Below, one piece after another: positions 1 to 7,150 of a stretch of DNA of 64,000 nucleotides. The notes beneath the pieces were generated by a model that searched no databases, was not told the DNA's origin, and worked only from the letters and a program-made list of their open reading frames with translations. Both the position numbers and the translations under genes were made by a program. Origin of the DNA: Bin87 sp963666865 (GTDB taxonomy: Bacteria > Chloroflexota > Dehalococcoidia > Lucifugimonadales > UBA3495); contig OY763072.1 of the NCBI GenBank assembly GCA_963666865.1, positions 3,286,001 to 3,350,000 on the forward strand, read 5' to 3'. The stretch's first letter is position 1. Each line of letters opens with the position of its first letter.

Positions 1-945
1 AATTAAGCTATTATCGCTGTAGCCGATCAACCCGCCAACGATTTGTCCACCGGTCACATTCGCAGCAATCAATCCGATATTATTGACGACGCCGTTGCCC
101 GCACCCAGGCTCCCAATGAGGCCAACATACCACCGCGTAGGCCGGTGTATGTACAGGTTGGAGATGGTATATCCATTGCCGTCAAACGTGGCATTGAATC
201 CGAAATCGCCGTCGCCAATGGGATCCCAGCCGCCGCCATCATTCCAGTAGGCATCGCCGGCGTCGGCGTCGCCACTGCCGTTGGTGTCAAAGTCCAGATT
301 GGCGGAGAGCTCGTAGCCGATGCAACCTTCGCTGGGGCAGCCCATGTCGGGGGCGGCGTTGGGGAATGCGTGGGCATAACCGGAGCCGGGGTTGCTGGTG
401 GACCCGTCGCCATCCAAATCCCAGCGCATGGCGTTCAGCTGCGCCAGGTTGGACACTTCAATCAGCCCGTCATCGTCAGCGTCATAGTCAATGTCTGGAA
501 CGGCGGTTGGAGCGGTTGGACAGGAAGAAGTGTCGTCGTTCAGCGTCAGCGGTTCGGACCATTCGCCGTACTGTGGGGTCCCATTGCGCGCGTCGTTGCT
601 GGCGATGATGAAGTAATATTGTACGCCCGGCGACAGCCGCGTTAGTGCCCATTGTGTTTGGCCGGTGTTGGCCGCGTCCAAGAAGTGAAACGCTTCCAGC
701 CAGTCGTGACCGGCCGCCACCTTAGCCTCGTAATCGGGAAAGGCCACCCAGCCGATGCGATAGAAAGCGGCGTCGGCAACCGCGTTCCAGGAGAGCAGCG
801 CCTCGCCGGGGTTGGGGCCATTGACGGCGACAAGGCCGGTGGGCGCCGGCGGAGTGACACCCTGAGCCTGCGCCATGCCAATGCCGCCCACTGCGATAAC
901 GACGGTAATAAGCGCCAGCAGCAGGCCGGTCATAAGCCATTTCAT
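1..945 (-). CDS. Secreted FN3/GLUG-repeat surface protein, C-terminus off the left edge
   Basis: An uninterrupted frame of 315 codons runs from an ATG preceded by GGAAGA and leaves the window at base 1. Residues 1-27 form a signal peptide (basic MK start, hydrophobic core, AQA cleavage region). A fibronectin type III-like domain follows (about 33-135, starting PPAPTGLVAVNG). Next comes an acidic EF-hand/dockerin-like stretch DYDADDDGLIEVSN, then a cysteine-containing ...GCIGYELSANLDFD segment. GLUG-type motifs begin after about 255 (FDGNGYTISNLYI, VGGLIGYSDN). The same DxDADDDGLIE / YELxAxLDFD / GLUG order occurs in the surface protein near 36 kb, so the two are paralogues. Such proteins are generally cell-surface or adhesion factors; the ligand is unknown. 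Confidence 0.85.
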   Translation of the reverse strand, partial: MKWLMTGLLLALITVVIAVGGIGMAQAQGVTPPAPTGLVAVNGPNPGEALLSWNAVADAAFYRIGWVAFPDYEAKVAAGHDWLEAFHFLDAANTGQTQWALTRLSPGVQYYFIIASNDARNGTPQYGEWSEPLTLNDDTSSCPTAPTAVPDIDYDADDDGLIEVSNLAQLNAMRWDLDGDGSTSNPGSGYAHAFPNAAPDMGCPSEGCIGYELSANLDFDTNGSGDADAGDAYWNDGGGWDPIGDGDFGFNATFDGNGYTISNLYIHRPTRWYVGLIGSLGAGNGVVNNIGLIAANVTGGQIVGGLIGYSDNSLI

Positions 946-993
946 GTTTATTCTTCCAGATTTTTGAACCCAAAGTCGGTGCTCGCGCCGATA

Positions 994-1218
994 CTATCCG
1001 GTCAGCAGCGCTTGTTCGCCACCGCCGAACAGCAGACCCAGGGCAAATCCGCCAATGACAAATGCGTAAGACATCAAAATAGCGGCGCCAGCGATAACCA
1101 ATCGCTTGGTGAACTTGGGCTGATCGGGGTCTCGCAAGATTTTATCGACGGTGATTAACAGGTTGAGCAGCGCAAAGCCCAAACCCCATGCTGCTACTTG
1201 CGCCAAAATGGCATCCAC
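994..1218 (-). CDS. Small two-helix membrane protein
   Basis: The 74-aa product has two hydrophobic segments (about residues 8-25 and 40-66) separated by a charged loop DKILRDPDQPKFTKR. No family is recognised. It lies 47 bp downstream of another tiny membrane-protein gene on the same strand and upstream of the FN3/GLUG secreted protein, so the three may share a transcript. No strong Shine-Dalgarno precedes the ATG. The fold resembles small holin-like or accessory membrane proteins, but no function can be assigned. Confidence 0.5.
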   Translation of the reverse strand: MDAILAQVAAWGLGFALLNLLITVDKILRDPDQPKFTKRLVIAGAAILMSYAFVIGGFALGLLFGGGEQALLTG

Positions 1219-1265
1219 AAGAAGCCTTGTGCTTGCTTCGCTCCGGCTGGCGCCGCACCAAGTGG

Positions 1266-1436
1266 CTACTCAGTAGGTTCTACATTCCAGTACTTAATAA
1301 GCGTATGGACCAGAACGGCCATCCCACCCAACCCGATGACCACCAGAACACCAAACCCGAAGTATTCGTCCACCCTGGTGTTGTTCATAATGCAGGCGAA
1401 ACGGGCGAACAAGTTAGAAAAGGTTCCACAGTCCAT
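1266..1436 (-). CDS. Very small single-span membrane protein (56 aa)
   Basis: The ATG is preceded by an excellent ribosome-binding site (GGGAGG, 7 nt spacing) and opens a 56-codon frame ending in TAG. After a short N-terminus with two cysteines (MDCGTFSNLFARFAC), one hydrophobic helix spans about residues 26-46 (FGFGVLVVIGLGGMAVLVHTLIKYW) and the tail is acidic. No family is recognised. The strong ribosome-binding site and neat helix argue for a real gene despite its size. It is probably co-transcribed with the two-helix protein downstream. Confidence 0.55.
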   Translation of the reverse strand: MDCGTFSNLFARFACIMNNTRVDEYFGFGVLVVIGLGGMAVLVHTLIKYWNVEPTE

Positions 1437-1490
1437 GTTCCACCTCCCGGTCCAAATCCTACCGCCATTCTAACAGAGCCGCCGCTCCGC

Positions 1491-1913
1491 TCACGGCTTC
1501 AGCCGCACCAGGAAACTCGCTTCTCCCAACGGCATCCCATCGAAAGCGATGGCGGCCACGTGGCGGCCCAGGCGGGTTACCGGGATGCGGAAGGGTTTGA
1601 TCCAGCGTTGGAAGAAGATGCCTTCATCCCAGGTGACGGCCTGGGGCGGCGGGCTGGACAGGCTGGCGCCGGGAGCGCGGATGGTCACCTCCAGCGTGTG
1701 CTCCCCGGCGGTGGCGCCGGCGATGCAGAAGGCCAGTTGGGCGTCCACCTCCGCGAGCACTCGGGGGCCGTCGCCGCCGGGCGGCTCCTCGGGCAGCGCG
1801 ATGTCCACCAGGTCAATGACTCCCCTGAAACTCAGGTCGTCTCCGTCCCCCTCCTCGGTTTCCCGGCAGAACAGGGCGTATTTCAGGTACACTCCACCTC
1901 GTTCGGTAGTCAA
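1491..1913 (-). CDS. Hypothetical beta-rich protein (DUF6941-like)
   Basis: A 140-aa cytosolic-looking protein starting at TTG with GGAG 6 nt upstream; there is no signal peptide or membrane helix. The pattern, an early KYALFCRE strand, a central AFCIAGATAGEHTLEVTIRAPG segment and a closing FDGMPLGEASFLVRLKP, resembles the small beta-sandwich DUF6941 family (proteins that open with ...FALFAD... and end with ...F.v.l). The match is from memory and could be wrong. No function is known for that family. It is transcribed away from the thioredoxin-like gene on the other strand. Confidence 0.55.
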   Translation of the reverse strand: MTTERGGVYLKYALFCRETEEGDGDDLSFRGVIDLVDIALPEEPPGGDGPRVLAEVDAQLAFCIAGATAGEHTLEVTIRAPGASLSSPPPQAVTWDEGIFFQRWIKPFRIPVTRLGRHVAAIAFDGMPLGEASFLVRLKP

Positions 1914-2018
1914 CAGCAGCTCCGTTCAAACCCGCGCCGGGCTGGTAATATATCGCCACGATTGTAGCATCGGCCGCCCACAGCGGCAAAAGACGACACC
2001 CGTCGCTCCATCAAATCG

Positions 2019-2071
2019 CCATTCCGGCGAAAGAACGTCACCCCGTACTTGATACGGGGCCGGAATCCAGG
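2019..2071. repeat. Composite REP-like palindrome (nested form)
   Basis: ATTCCGG...CCGGAAT arms with the CGAAAG loop sequence, into which a second palindrome CCCCGTACTTGATACGGGG is nested. The same nested form recurs near 17.97 kb and, inverted, near 29.77 kb. The GGAGG that serves as ribosome-binding site of the next gene directly adjoins the repeat end. Confidence 0.85.
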
Positions 2072-2080
2072 AGGCGCGCA

Positions 2081-2710
2081 ATGGCACTATCAGCAGAGAA
2101 GTTCGCACAGGGCATGACCACCGACCAGTACATCGACATCATCAAGGTGAACAAGGACCCGTTCCAACAGATCCACGCCGGCGTGGAAATTCCGGCCAAC
2201 GTGCTGGACTACTTTGGCGGACTGGAACAGCCGGTGAACCTGGCCGTTTTCACCTCCGACTGGTGCGGCGACGCCATGTCCACCACTCCGGCCATCCTCA
2301 AGTTGGCCGACGCCAGCAATAACATCCGCCTCAGCGTCTTCAACCGCGACGACGAGCTTGAACTGACCAACAGTTTCCTGCCCGAACACCGGGCCGGCAC
2401 CGTGCCCGTCTTCGTGGTGTTCGACGATGACATGGGAGAAATCGCCCGCTTTATTGAGACGGCCCGCTCCCTGGTTCCAGCCATCGACGCCATGGACGAG
2501 ATGGTAGCCCAGGCGGCGGTAGCCATCAGCGACGAAGCCGAAAGCCGGCAGCAGGCTCGAGGCCGCCGCACCGCTCATCGCGTCAGCAAAGCCGCAGAAT
2601 GGGGCGCAGTGATCCTCAACGAGTTCCAGCAGGTGGTGGCCGACGGCATGGCGCTGTCTCCCGCCGACCGTCCCGCCGAGGGCGGCACCGAATGGCCTCC
2701 GCAGGACTGA
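2081..2710 (+). CDS. Thioredoxin-fold protein with a one-cysteine WCGD motif
   Basis: The start is ATG with GGAGG 6-7 nt upstream. The 209-aa protein resembles the thioredoxin-like family of cytosolic TlpA-like proteins (Thioredoxin_9 type): strand NLAVFTSDWC, then STTPAILKLADA, a cis-Pro region GTVPVFVVFDDD and helix EIARFIETA. The active site reads W61-C62-G63-D64, so the second cysteine of WCxxC is missing and a classical dithiol reaction is not possible. The last 60 residues are a charged helical tail not needed for the fold. It may act as a monothiol reductase or a bacillithiol/mycothiol-linked protein; that is inference. Confidence 0.75.
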   Translation: MALSAEKFAQGMTTDQYIDIIKVNKDPFQQIHAGVEIPANVLDYFGGLEQPVNLAVFTSDWCGDAMSTTPAILKLADASNNIRLSVFNRDDELELTNSFLPEHRAGTVPVFVVFDDDMGEIARFIETARSLVPAIDAMDEMVAQAAVAISDEAESRQQARGRRTAHRVSKAAEWGAVILNEFQQVVADGMALSPADRPAEGGTEWPPQD

Positions 2711-2715
2711 TAATT

Positions 2716-2743
2716 CGTCATTCCCGCGAAAGCGGGAATCCAG
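2716..2743. repeat. REP-like palindrome, intergenic
   Basis: Variant of the dispersed ATTCCGG-CGAAAG-CCGGAAT repeat, here with ATTCCCG/CGGGAAT arms. The compensating change in both arms keeps the hairpin. It fills the gap between the thioredoxin-like gene and the next small gene. Confidence 0.85.
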
Positions 2744-2764
2744 ACTCAATCCAGAGGAACCTCA

Positions 2765-3079
2765 ATGCCTGACGACAACGACAACATAACCATCATCACA
2801 ATGGAGGACATGGCCGTCGTCTTCTCGGTCACCGACGACTTCGGCATCCACCGCGAGTCGGTCAGTGTGGAACTGGCCCGCGAGGATCCCGGTGAGATCA
2901 TCGTCAGCGGCGGCAAAGTGGAGATCACGCTGCCGGCCAGCCGCGCGCCCGCCGAATTCGCCTCAACGATCCGCACGGAACTGGAGGCTCAGGGCTACAC
3001 GCACAACCCTGGTCAGGTGGTCACCAACGACGGAGATGAGGCCGGAGACGGCGAGGAAGAAGACGACTGGCTGGTGTGA
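2765..3079 (+). CDS. Hypothetical acidic protein (104 aa)
   Basis: The start is ATG with AGAGGA upstream. The product is acidic, with an ordered core (residues 8-85, beta-strand-rich MAVVFSVTDDFGIHRESVSVEL) and a very acidic tail DGDEAGDGEEEDDW. No signal peptide and no recognised domain. It lies 54 bp after the thioredoxin-like gene on the same strand, separated only by a palindromic repeat, so they may be co-transcribed. Confidence 0.5.
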   Translation: MPDDNDNITIITMEDMAVVFSVTDDFGIHRESVSVELAREDPGEIIVSGGKVEITLPASRAPAEFASTIRTELEAQGYTHNPGQVVTNDGDEAGDGEEEDDWLV

Positions 3080-3097
3080 ACAGCCGACGGCAACGAC

Positions 3098-3125
3098 GTA
3101 GGGGCGAATAATCATTCGCCCCTAC
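3098..3125. repeat. GTAGGGGCGAAT palindrome (family A)
   Basis: Near-perfect inverted repeat with 12-nt arms GTAGGGGCGAAT / ATTCGCCCCTAC and a 4-nt centre. At least five close copies and two looser variants occur between genes in this window, so it is a dispersed genomic palindrome. It lies between convergent genes, where it could act as a bidirectional terminator. Confidence 0.9.
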
Positions 3126-3151
3126 ATTCGCTGGGGTTCAGTTGCGATGCC

Positions 3152-3676
3152 TCAGTACCCTTCCTCTCGCCATTCAAAGGCCAGCGTAGCGTAACGCACG
3201 AACACGGCTCCCCCCGGCGCCGCCAGCGGCCCGTTCATCGCCAGGATGGCGATGGTCACCTCGTCTCCGGCCTGGGGTGTTGCGGACACCACCACCCGCT
3301 GCGGAACGTTGAACCCCTGCACCGTCGCCCGCTCCCGGTCGCACTCGCCGTTGATCCAGATCTCGCCGTAGTCGTCGATGCACGACTCGAACAGACAACG
3401 CGCCCCTTCGATGGACCGCCCTCCCACCGTTTCCGGCAGCGTCGCCTTGATGCGATACCAAATGAAGGACACGCCGCGCCGGCGCCAGGCGCCCAGGTCC
3501 TCGCAGGCGTCCCAACCGGAGTCGTCATAGTCGGGCAGTCGGCATGGCGAACCTTCCGCCTCGCTTTCTACACCCTCGTTGGGTTGACCGGGCACGAACC
3601 CATTGGCGCATTTCCACTGCCCACCCACGGCGGACAGGTCGGCGGCGTTCTGCAGGTCAAGTGTAGCTCGTGGCAT
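3152..3676 (-). CDS. Galactose-binding-like (jelly-roll) domain protein
   Basis: A 174-aa protein with an excellent ribosome-binding site (GGAGGAGA, 6 nt before ATG). The pattern PDYDDSGWDACEDLGAWRRRGVSFIWYRIKATLP, then CIDDYGEIWINGE and GFNVPQRVVVSATPQAGDEVTIAILAMNGPL, matches the sugar-binding beta-sandwich found N-terminal in glycoside hydrolase family 2 proteins: an arriving W/YR-x-x-LP strand and the I-D-D-x-x-E-V-W-I-N-G strand. Here the module stands alone, without a catalytic domain or signal peptide, so it may bind a carbohydrate or act as an assembly partner. Its substrate is unknown. Confidence 0.65.
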   Translation of the reverse strand: MPRATLDLQNAADLSAVGGQWKCANGFVPGQPNEGVESEAEGSPCRLPDYDDSGWDACEDLGAWRRRGVSFIWYRIKATLPETVGGRSIEGARCLFESCIDDYGEIWINGECDRERATVQGFNVPQRVVVSATPQAGDEVTIAILAMNGPLAAPGGAVFVRYATLAFEWREEGY

Positions 3677-3730
3677 GTTAGTCTCCTCCTGTACTGGTAA
3701 GGTTCAGTCTATTGTCATTTCGGTTTGTTG

Positions 3731-4378
3731 TTATACTCCGGTAATCCGCACGCCCGAATGGGTCCGGTGAATGCGGTTAATGTTAACGAGCAGCGGAGTA
3801 ATCTGCTCCACGTACTTGGCGTTGTAGAGAGCGCCGGCATCCACTGGGCGCAGGTTGGGGATCTTCCGCGTCAGGTCAACAACCACCTGCTTGGCATCCG
3901 CGTCATCGGCGCAGATGACCACGTCCTCGTCCAGCGTGACGCCGGGCTTCAACAGTTCCTCGGCGGACACGTTCTGGAAGGCTGCCACCACGCGCGATTC
4001 AGGAGCGGCGGCCTGGGCCTCCTCGGCCGCCGATCCGGCGGGTACGTCCTCGGCGACGGCCCCGACGCCTCGCTCGAACCTCATGGGAGCGATAACCGTC
4101 ACCACCGTTTTGCCGTTCAACGCTTCGCCAACGCCGTTAATGGTGGGAGACATACCGTTGTAGGGCATAGTGAGGAACACCACGTCGGCCTGGGCCGCCG
4201 CTTCCGGGTTCACCGCGCCGGAGATGATCGTGCCCGGCGCCAGCTCCAACAGCTCGTCCGCCGCCTCCTGGGCCCGCCCGGCGTCCCGCGAACCGATCAC
4301 CACCGATTCGCCGGCCATGGCCAGCCGCAGCGCCAAACCTTTTCCTTCCGGCCCGGTTCCTCCCAGAAATGCCAGCAT
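3731..4378 (-). CDS. npdG: NADPH-dependent F420 reductase-like protein (NpdG family)
   Basis: A 215-aa Rossmann protein. The start was placed at the ATG preceded by GGAGG (8 nt), giving MLAFLGGTGPEGKGLALRLA, the GxGxxG-like NADP loop typical of this family; SRD further on fits an NADPH phosphate site. AAQADVVFLTMPYNG and GKTVVTVIAPMRFERG match the F420-binding reductase family, which moves hydride between NADPH and coenzyme F420. An LLM-class F420-dependent oxidoreductase near 47 kb could use the reduced cofactor. On the minus strand an extended -10-like TATACT lies about 30 bp upstream of the start. Confidence 0.85.
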   Translation of the reverse strand: MLAFLGGTGPEGKGLALRLAMAGESVVIGSRDAGRAQEAADELLELAPGTIISGAVNPEAAAQADVVFLTMPYNGMSPTINGVGEALNGKTVVTVIAPMRFERGVGAVAEDVPAGSAAEEAQAAAPESRVVAAFQNVSAEELLKPGVTLDEDVVICADDADAKQVVVDLTRKIPNLRPVDAGALYNAKYVEQITPLLVNINRIHRTHSGVRITGV

Positions 4379-4467
4379 CAATAACGCCTCCAGGAACAAA
4401 TTCGGCGCAAGTATATCACCGCGCGGGTCGGTCGGCGCGTTATGTTACAATCGGCACAAATATAGGC

Positions 4468-4532
4468 TGTCACTCTGGCGAAAGCCGGAGTCCATAGAAG
4501 ACGCTGGATTCCGGCTTTCGCCGGAATGACGG
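4468..4532. repeat. Pair of inverted REP-like palindromes
   Basis: Two copies of the dispersed CGAAAG-loop repeat face each other: a diverged copy (CTCTGG-CGAAAG-CCGGAG) and, after about 11 bp, an inverted perfect one. Together they can form a longer cruciform. They sit in the divergent gap between npdG and the VOC gene. Confidence 0.85.
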
Positions 4533-4561
4533 GACTGTTGTAGCAAGGAGGGTTTACCACC

Positions 4562-4924
4562 ATGGCATTCTCACTCAACCACGTCCATCTCAAGACTCCC
4601 GACCCCAAGGCCACCGCTGACTGGTATGTACAGAACCTGGGCGCCACGGTGACGTCCGAGGCTGCCAACGGCGGATTCCGGCTGGACTTGCACGGCCTGC
4701 CCCTCAACGTAACCGACCACATCGCCACCCAGACCCACCCCCAGAACTACGGGTTCGAGCACATCGCCATCGACACCACCGACATCGAAGGCACCATGCA
4801 GGACCTGAAGGACAGCGGGGCCAAGGTGCTGGAAGAAACCACTGTCGGCGGCGGCCGGCGCGTGATGTTCTTCGAGGGCCCCCAGGGGATCATCCTGGAA
4901 GTGCTGGAAGTGCTGGACCAGTAA
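4562..4924 (+). CDS. VOC (glyoxalase/bleomycin-resistance fold) protein
   Basis: A 120-aa single VOC unit with AAGGAGG upstream of the ATG. Two beta-alpha-beta-beta-beta modules are visible: MAFSLNHVHLKTPDPKATADWYVQNLGA and NYGFEHIAIDTTDIEGTMQDLKDSGAK, ending in FFEGPQGIILEVLEV. His8 (HVHL), the FEHIAI histidine and the terminal Glu (LEV) are at the usual metal-ligand positions, so it is probably a metal-dependent enzyme; the substrate cannot be read from the sequence. Two other VOC proteins lie in the window (near 8 and 28 kb), neither obviously linked to a resistance gene. Confidence 0.85.
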   Translation: MAFSLNHVHLKTPDPKATADWYVQNLGATVTSEAANGGFRLDLHGLPLNVTDHIATQTHPQNYGFEHIAIDTTDIEGTMQDLKDSGAKVLEETTVGGGRRVMFFEGPQGIILEVLEVLDQ

Positions 4925-4935
4925 CCATGGCATCC

Positions 4936-4963
4936 GTAGGGGCGAATGATTATTCGCCCCTAC
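4936..4963. repeat. GTAGGGGCGAAT palindrome (family A)
   Basis: Perfect 12-nt arms around a short centre. It lies 12 bp after the VOC stop codon and before hicB, and may end VOC transcription. Confidence 0.9.
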
Positions 4964-4998
4964 CAAACCAGCAACGCCATGGCATTGGAGAGCCGAGA

Positions 4999-5211
4999 AT
5001 GACGTCACGCGAAATAATCTTTGAAGTGACCGAAGCCGTCGAGGGCGGCTACGACGCCCGCGCCCTCGGCTACCCCATTTTCACGCAAGGCGAGGATTGG
5101 GCTGACCTCAAGGCAATGGTCAAGGACGCCGTTGCCTGCCACTTCGCCGACGCCGACGGCCCCGGAATAATCAGGCTGCATCTGGTCAAAGACGAGGTTA
5201 TCGCCGTATGA
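4999..5211 (+). CDS. hicB: HicB-like antitoxin, short form
   Basis: A 70-aa product. It has the HicB partial-RNase-H fold: REIIFEVTEAVEGGYDARALGYPIFTQGEDWADLKAMVKDAVACHF, where the G-G-Y-x-A-x-x-x-G-x-x-x-x-x-G motif is characteristic. The C-terminal DNA-binding ribbon-helix-helix or HTH found in longer HicB proteins is absent, so it probably neutralises the toxin without binding DNA alone. It overlaps the next gene by 4 nt (ATGA), giving translational coupling, with antitoxin before toxin. A longer start upstream would run through the family A palindrome and has no ribosome-binding site. Confidence 0.8.
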   Translation: MTSREIIFEVTEAVEGGYDARALGYPIFTQGEDWADLKAMVKDAVACHFADADGPGIIRLHLVKDEVIAV

Positions 5212-5459
5212 CACTGCCGCGCGACCTGTCGGGCGACGACCTGGCCCGGTTGCTGCACCGACATTATGGTTACCGGCTCGTCCGCCAGCAGGGAAGTCAT
5301 ATGACGGTAACTACCGAGCTTGACAGCGTAGAATACAGCGTCACCATTCCTCGCCACCGTCAAGTTAAAGTAGGTACATTGGGGAGAATAATAGCCGAAG
5401 TAGCCGAACAGCTTGGCTTGCCCCGGGCCGAGGTGCGCCGCGCGCTCTTTGGCCGTTAA
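5208..5459 (+). CDS. hicA: HicA-like mRNA interferase toxin
   Basis: An 83-aa dsRBD-fold protein with the HicA hallmarks: GDDLARLLHRHYGYRLVRQQGSH, where the GSH histidine is the catalytic residue in characterised HicA toxins, followed by YSVTIPRHRQVKVGTLGRIIAEVAEQLGL. It is slightly longer than the typical 60-70 aa because of the C-terminal PRAEVRRALFGR. It is coupled to hicB by an ATGA overlap. HicA cleaves mRNA and tmRNA during stress when HicB is degraded (family knowledge). Confidence 0.85.
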   Translation: MTLPRDLSGDDLARLLHRHYGYRLVRQQGSHMTVTTELDSVEYSVTIPRHRQVKVGTLGRIIAEVAEQLGLPRAEVRRALFGR

Positions 5460-5606
5460 CCTCGCACCCGCCAGTTGAGATCTCTGCGATGTGAGTTGAA
5501 TAGCAGATTTATTTGGCACACCCGAAACCGCCGGACGCTCGCCTCACCTTAACAACATCAGCAATACCGATAATGACCAAGCCAAAACCGGCCATCGGAG
5601 GAAGCA

Positions 5607-6107
5607 ATGCGGTCCCAAGCAGTCTATATGAACGGCATCTATGAGGATGTGCTCCGGGACATTGCGCGTGTTCATTCCACGCGCCCCGAACTTCAGCTCT
5701 ACCTGCAACCCTATGCAGAGGCTGCCATAGCTTACCTCCGCGATAATCCCCCGGACAAGTTCGATCCAGTCCGGTTATACACATCCACCACCAACGACTT
5801 GCAGCACGTACACTACACTGCTGATATCATCCGTTGGGAAGACAAAACATCCATTCCAAACGATCGTCGGGAGAGAATCTTGAAGCGCATCGCAGATTAC
5901 CAGCCCACTGAAGGTGGCTTGTACAACGTACCCGAGGACGGCATCAGCCGCAACCTGCTCTGTGTGGTGCGTATGCAACACCTTGAAGAACCGTTTGGCG
6001 TCGACAGATTGATTAACGTCAAGGACAATCACCCGCTGCCGCTCACCAGGACCAGGCCCGGCGGCTGGATATATGTGCTGCCGGAACCTGTCATCGTTGC
6101 CCAATAA
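5607..6107 (+). CDS. Hypothetical protein (166 aa)
   Basis: A good ribosome-binding site (GGAGGAAGC) precedes the ATG. The soluble protein has an N-terminal helical half (NGIYEDVLRDIARVHSTRPELQLYLQPYAEAAIAYLRD) and a beta-rich second half (VRLYTSTTNDLQHVHYTADIIRWEDKTS ... GGWIYVLPEPV). I do not recognise a family; the second half faintly recalls PUA/EVE-like nucleic-acid-binding folds, too weak to assign. It follows hicBA by about 150 bp, and codon usage resembles its neighbours. Confidence 0.55.
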   Translation: MRSQAVYMNGIYEDVLRDIARVHSTRPELQLYLQPYAEAAIAYLRDNPPDKFDPVRLYTSTTNDLQHVHYTADIIRWEDKTSIPNDRRERILKRIADYQPTEGGLYNVPEDGISRNLLCVVRMQHLEEPFGVDRLINVKDNHPLPLTRTRPGGWIYVLPEPVIVAQ

Positions 6108-6137
6108 TCCATTCCGGCTCCGTCAGATAAACGGAAA

Positions 6138-6281
6138 ATGTCCGCAAATGGCCTCCGTCCCCCCGCCTACCGCTCCGACGCCTGCGCCGCCGTCGAAATG
6201 AACGAAATCGCCGCCAGGCAAGCCTATGCCGACCAAGTTCACCGGTACCAAATCCCACCTCGAGACCTGCAGCCGGAATGA
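6138..6281 (+). CDS. Possible 47-aa peptide coupled to the PIG-L gene
   Basis: A frame from ATG TCC GCA to a TGA that overlaps the next start codon as ATGA. Its C-terminus MNEIAARQAYADQVHRYQIPPRDLQPE looks like a natural helix. Only a weak GGAAA precedes the start. The ATGA junction is what makes it worth listing; it could equally be a remnant of a longer gene. Confidence 0.3.
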   Translation: MSANGLRPPAYRSDACAAVEMNEIAARQAYADQVHRYQIPPRDLQPE

Positions 6282-7150
6282 CGGAAAGAGTTGCTCAAAT
6301 GCCCGACCACCGCCTCCTAATCCTCTTCGCCCATCCTGACGACGAAGCGTTTCCCGTCGGCGGGACCATCGCTATGCACACCGCTCGCGGCGTGACCGCG
6401 CGCCTGATCACGACCACCTCCGGCGAGCTGGGCGAAATCCGGCAACCGGGCTCTGCCACGCGCGAGACCATAGGTGAAGTGCGTCGCGGCGAACTGGCGG
6501 AGGCGGTCAAGGAGCTGGGCATCGAATCCCACGAGGTCCTGGGCTATCGCGACTCCGGAATGGCCGGCTGGGACGACAATCACCATCCCCAAGCCTTCGT
6601 GCAGGCCGATGAGCACGAGGTGGTGGCTCGGCTGGTCTTTGAAATCCGCCGTTTCAAGCCGCAGGTTATCCTCACCTTCGGCATGGACGGTCTCTACGGC
6701 CATCCGGACCACATCGCCATCTGCAAGCACGCCACCACCGCTTTCAGACTGGCCGCCGACGAAACCGCCTTCCCGCACCACATGGCCATCGGCATTCAGC
6801 CGCACCAGACCGACCGGCTGTTTTACAGCGTGCGTCCCCGCGGCTTCCGCGTCCATATGGCTGAAACGCTTCAGGCCGCCGGCGTGGACTTTCCCATGCC
6901 TCCGGCGGACCGGGTCAACGACGGCGCCGACCCCGAAACCATCAGCCTCACCGTGGATGCCTCCGACGGCCTGGACGCCAAGATGGCCTGCATCAAGCGC
7001 CACTTCACCCAGCTGCAGCCCGACTGGCCCTACGAGCGCGTCCCTCGGGAGGTGGCCGCTTCGGTAATCGGCATCGAGCACTTCATCCGCGCGATTCCGC
7101 CGGTGGCCGAAGGCGAAACCGTGCCCGCCGACTTCTTCGCCGGCTTGTGA
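6278..7150 (+). CDS. PIG-L/LmbE-family zinc deacetylase
   Basis: The protein carries the PIG-L signature LLILFAHPDDEAFPVGGTIAMHTARG near the N-terminus (His-Pro-Asp-Asp zinc/catalytic motif) and the matching GHPDHIAI later (zinc histidine). The family includes GlcNAc-PI deacetylase, MshB and mycothiol S-conjugate amidase, acting on N-acetylglucosaminyl or thiol-conjugate substrates. The 290-aa length and the extra C-terminal domain (about 190-290) are closest to the MshB/Mca group; the substrate is inferred, not known. A second ATG seven codons in has GGAAAG 10 nt upstream and may be the true start. Its stop codon abuts that of the convergent Uma2 gene. Confidence 0.85.
   Translation: MTERVAQMPDHRLLILFAHPDDEAFPVGGTIAMHTARGVTARLITTTSGELGEIRQPGSATRETIGEVRRGELAEAVKELGIESHEVLGYRDSGMAGWDDNHHPQAFVQADEHEVVARLVFEIRRFKPQVILTFGMDGLYGHPDHIAICKHATTAFRLAADETAFPHHMAIGIQPHQTDRLFYSVRPRGFRVHMAETLQAAGVDFPMPPADRVNDGADPETISLTVDASDGLDAKMACIKRHFTQLQPDWPYERVPREVAASVIGIEHFIRAIPPVAEGETVPADFFAGL

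Noticed and set aside
5509..5595. A minus-strand frame MAGFGLVIIGIADVVKVRRAS... (28 aa) with one hydrophobic segment
   Set aside because: No ribosome-binding site (the upstream bases are the complement of one serving the opposite gene) and no partner; too short to support.
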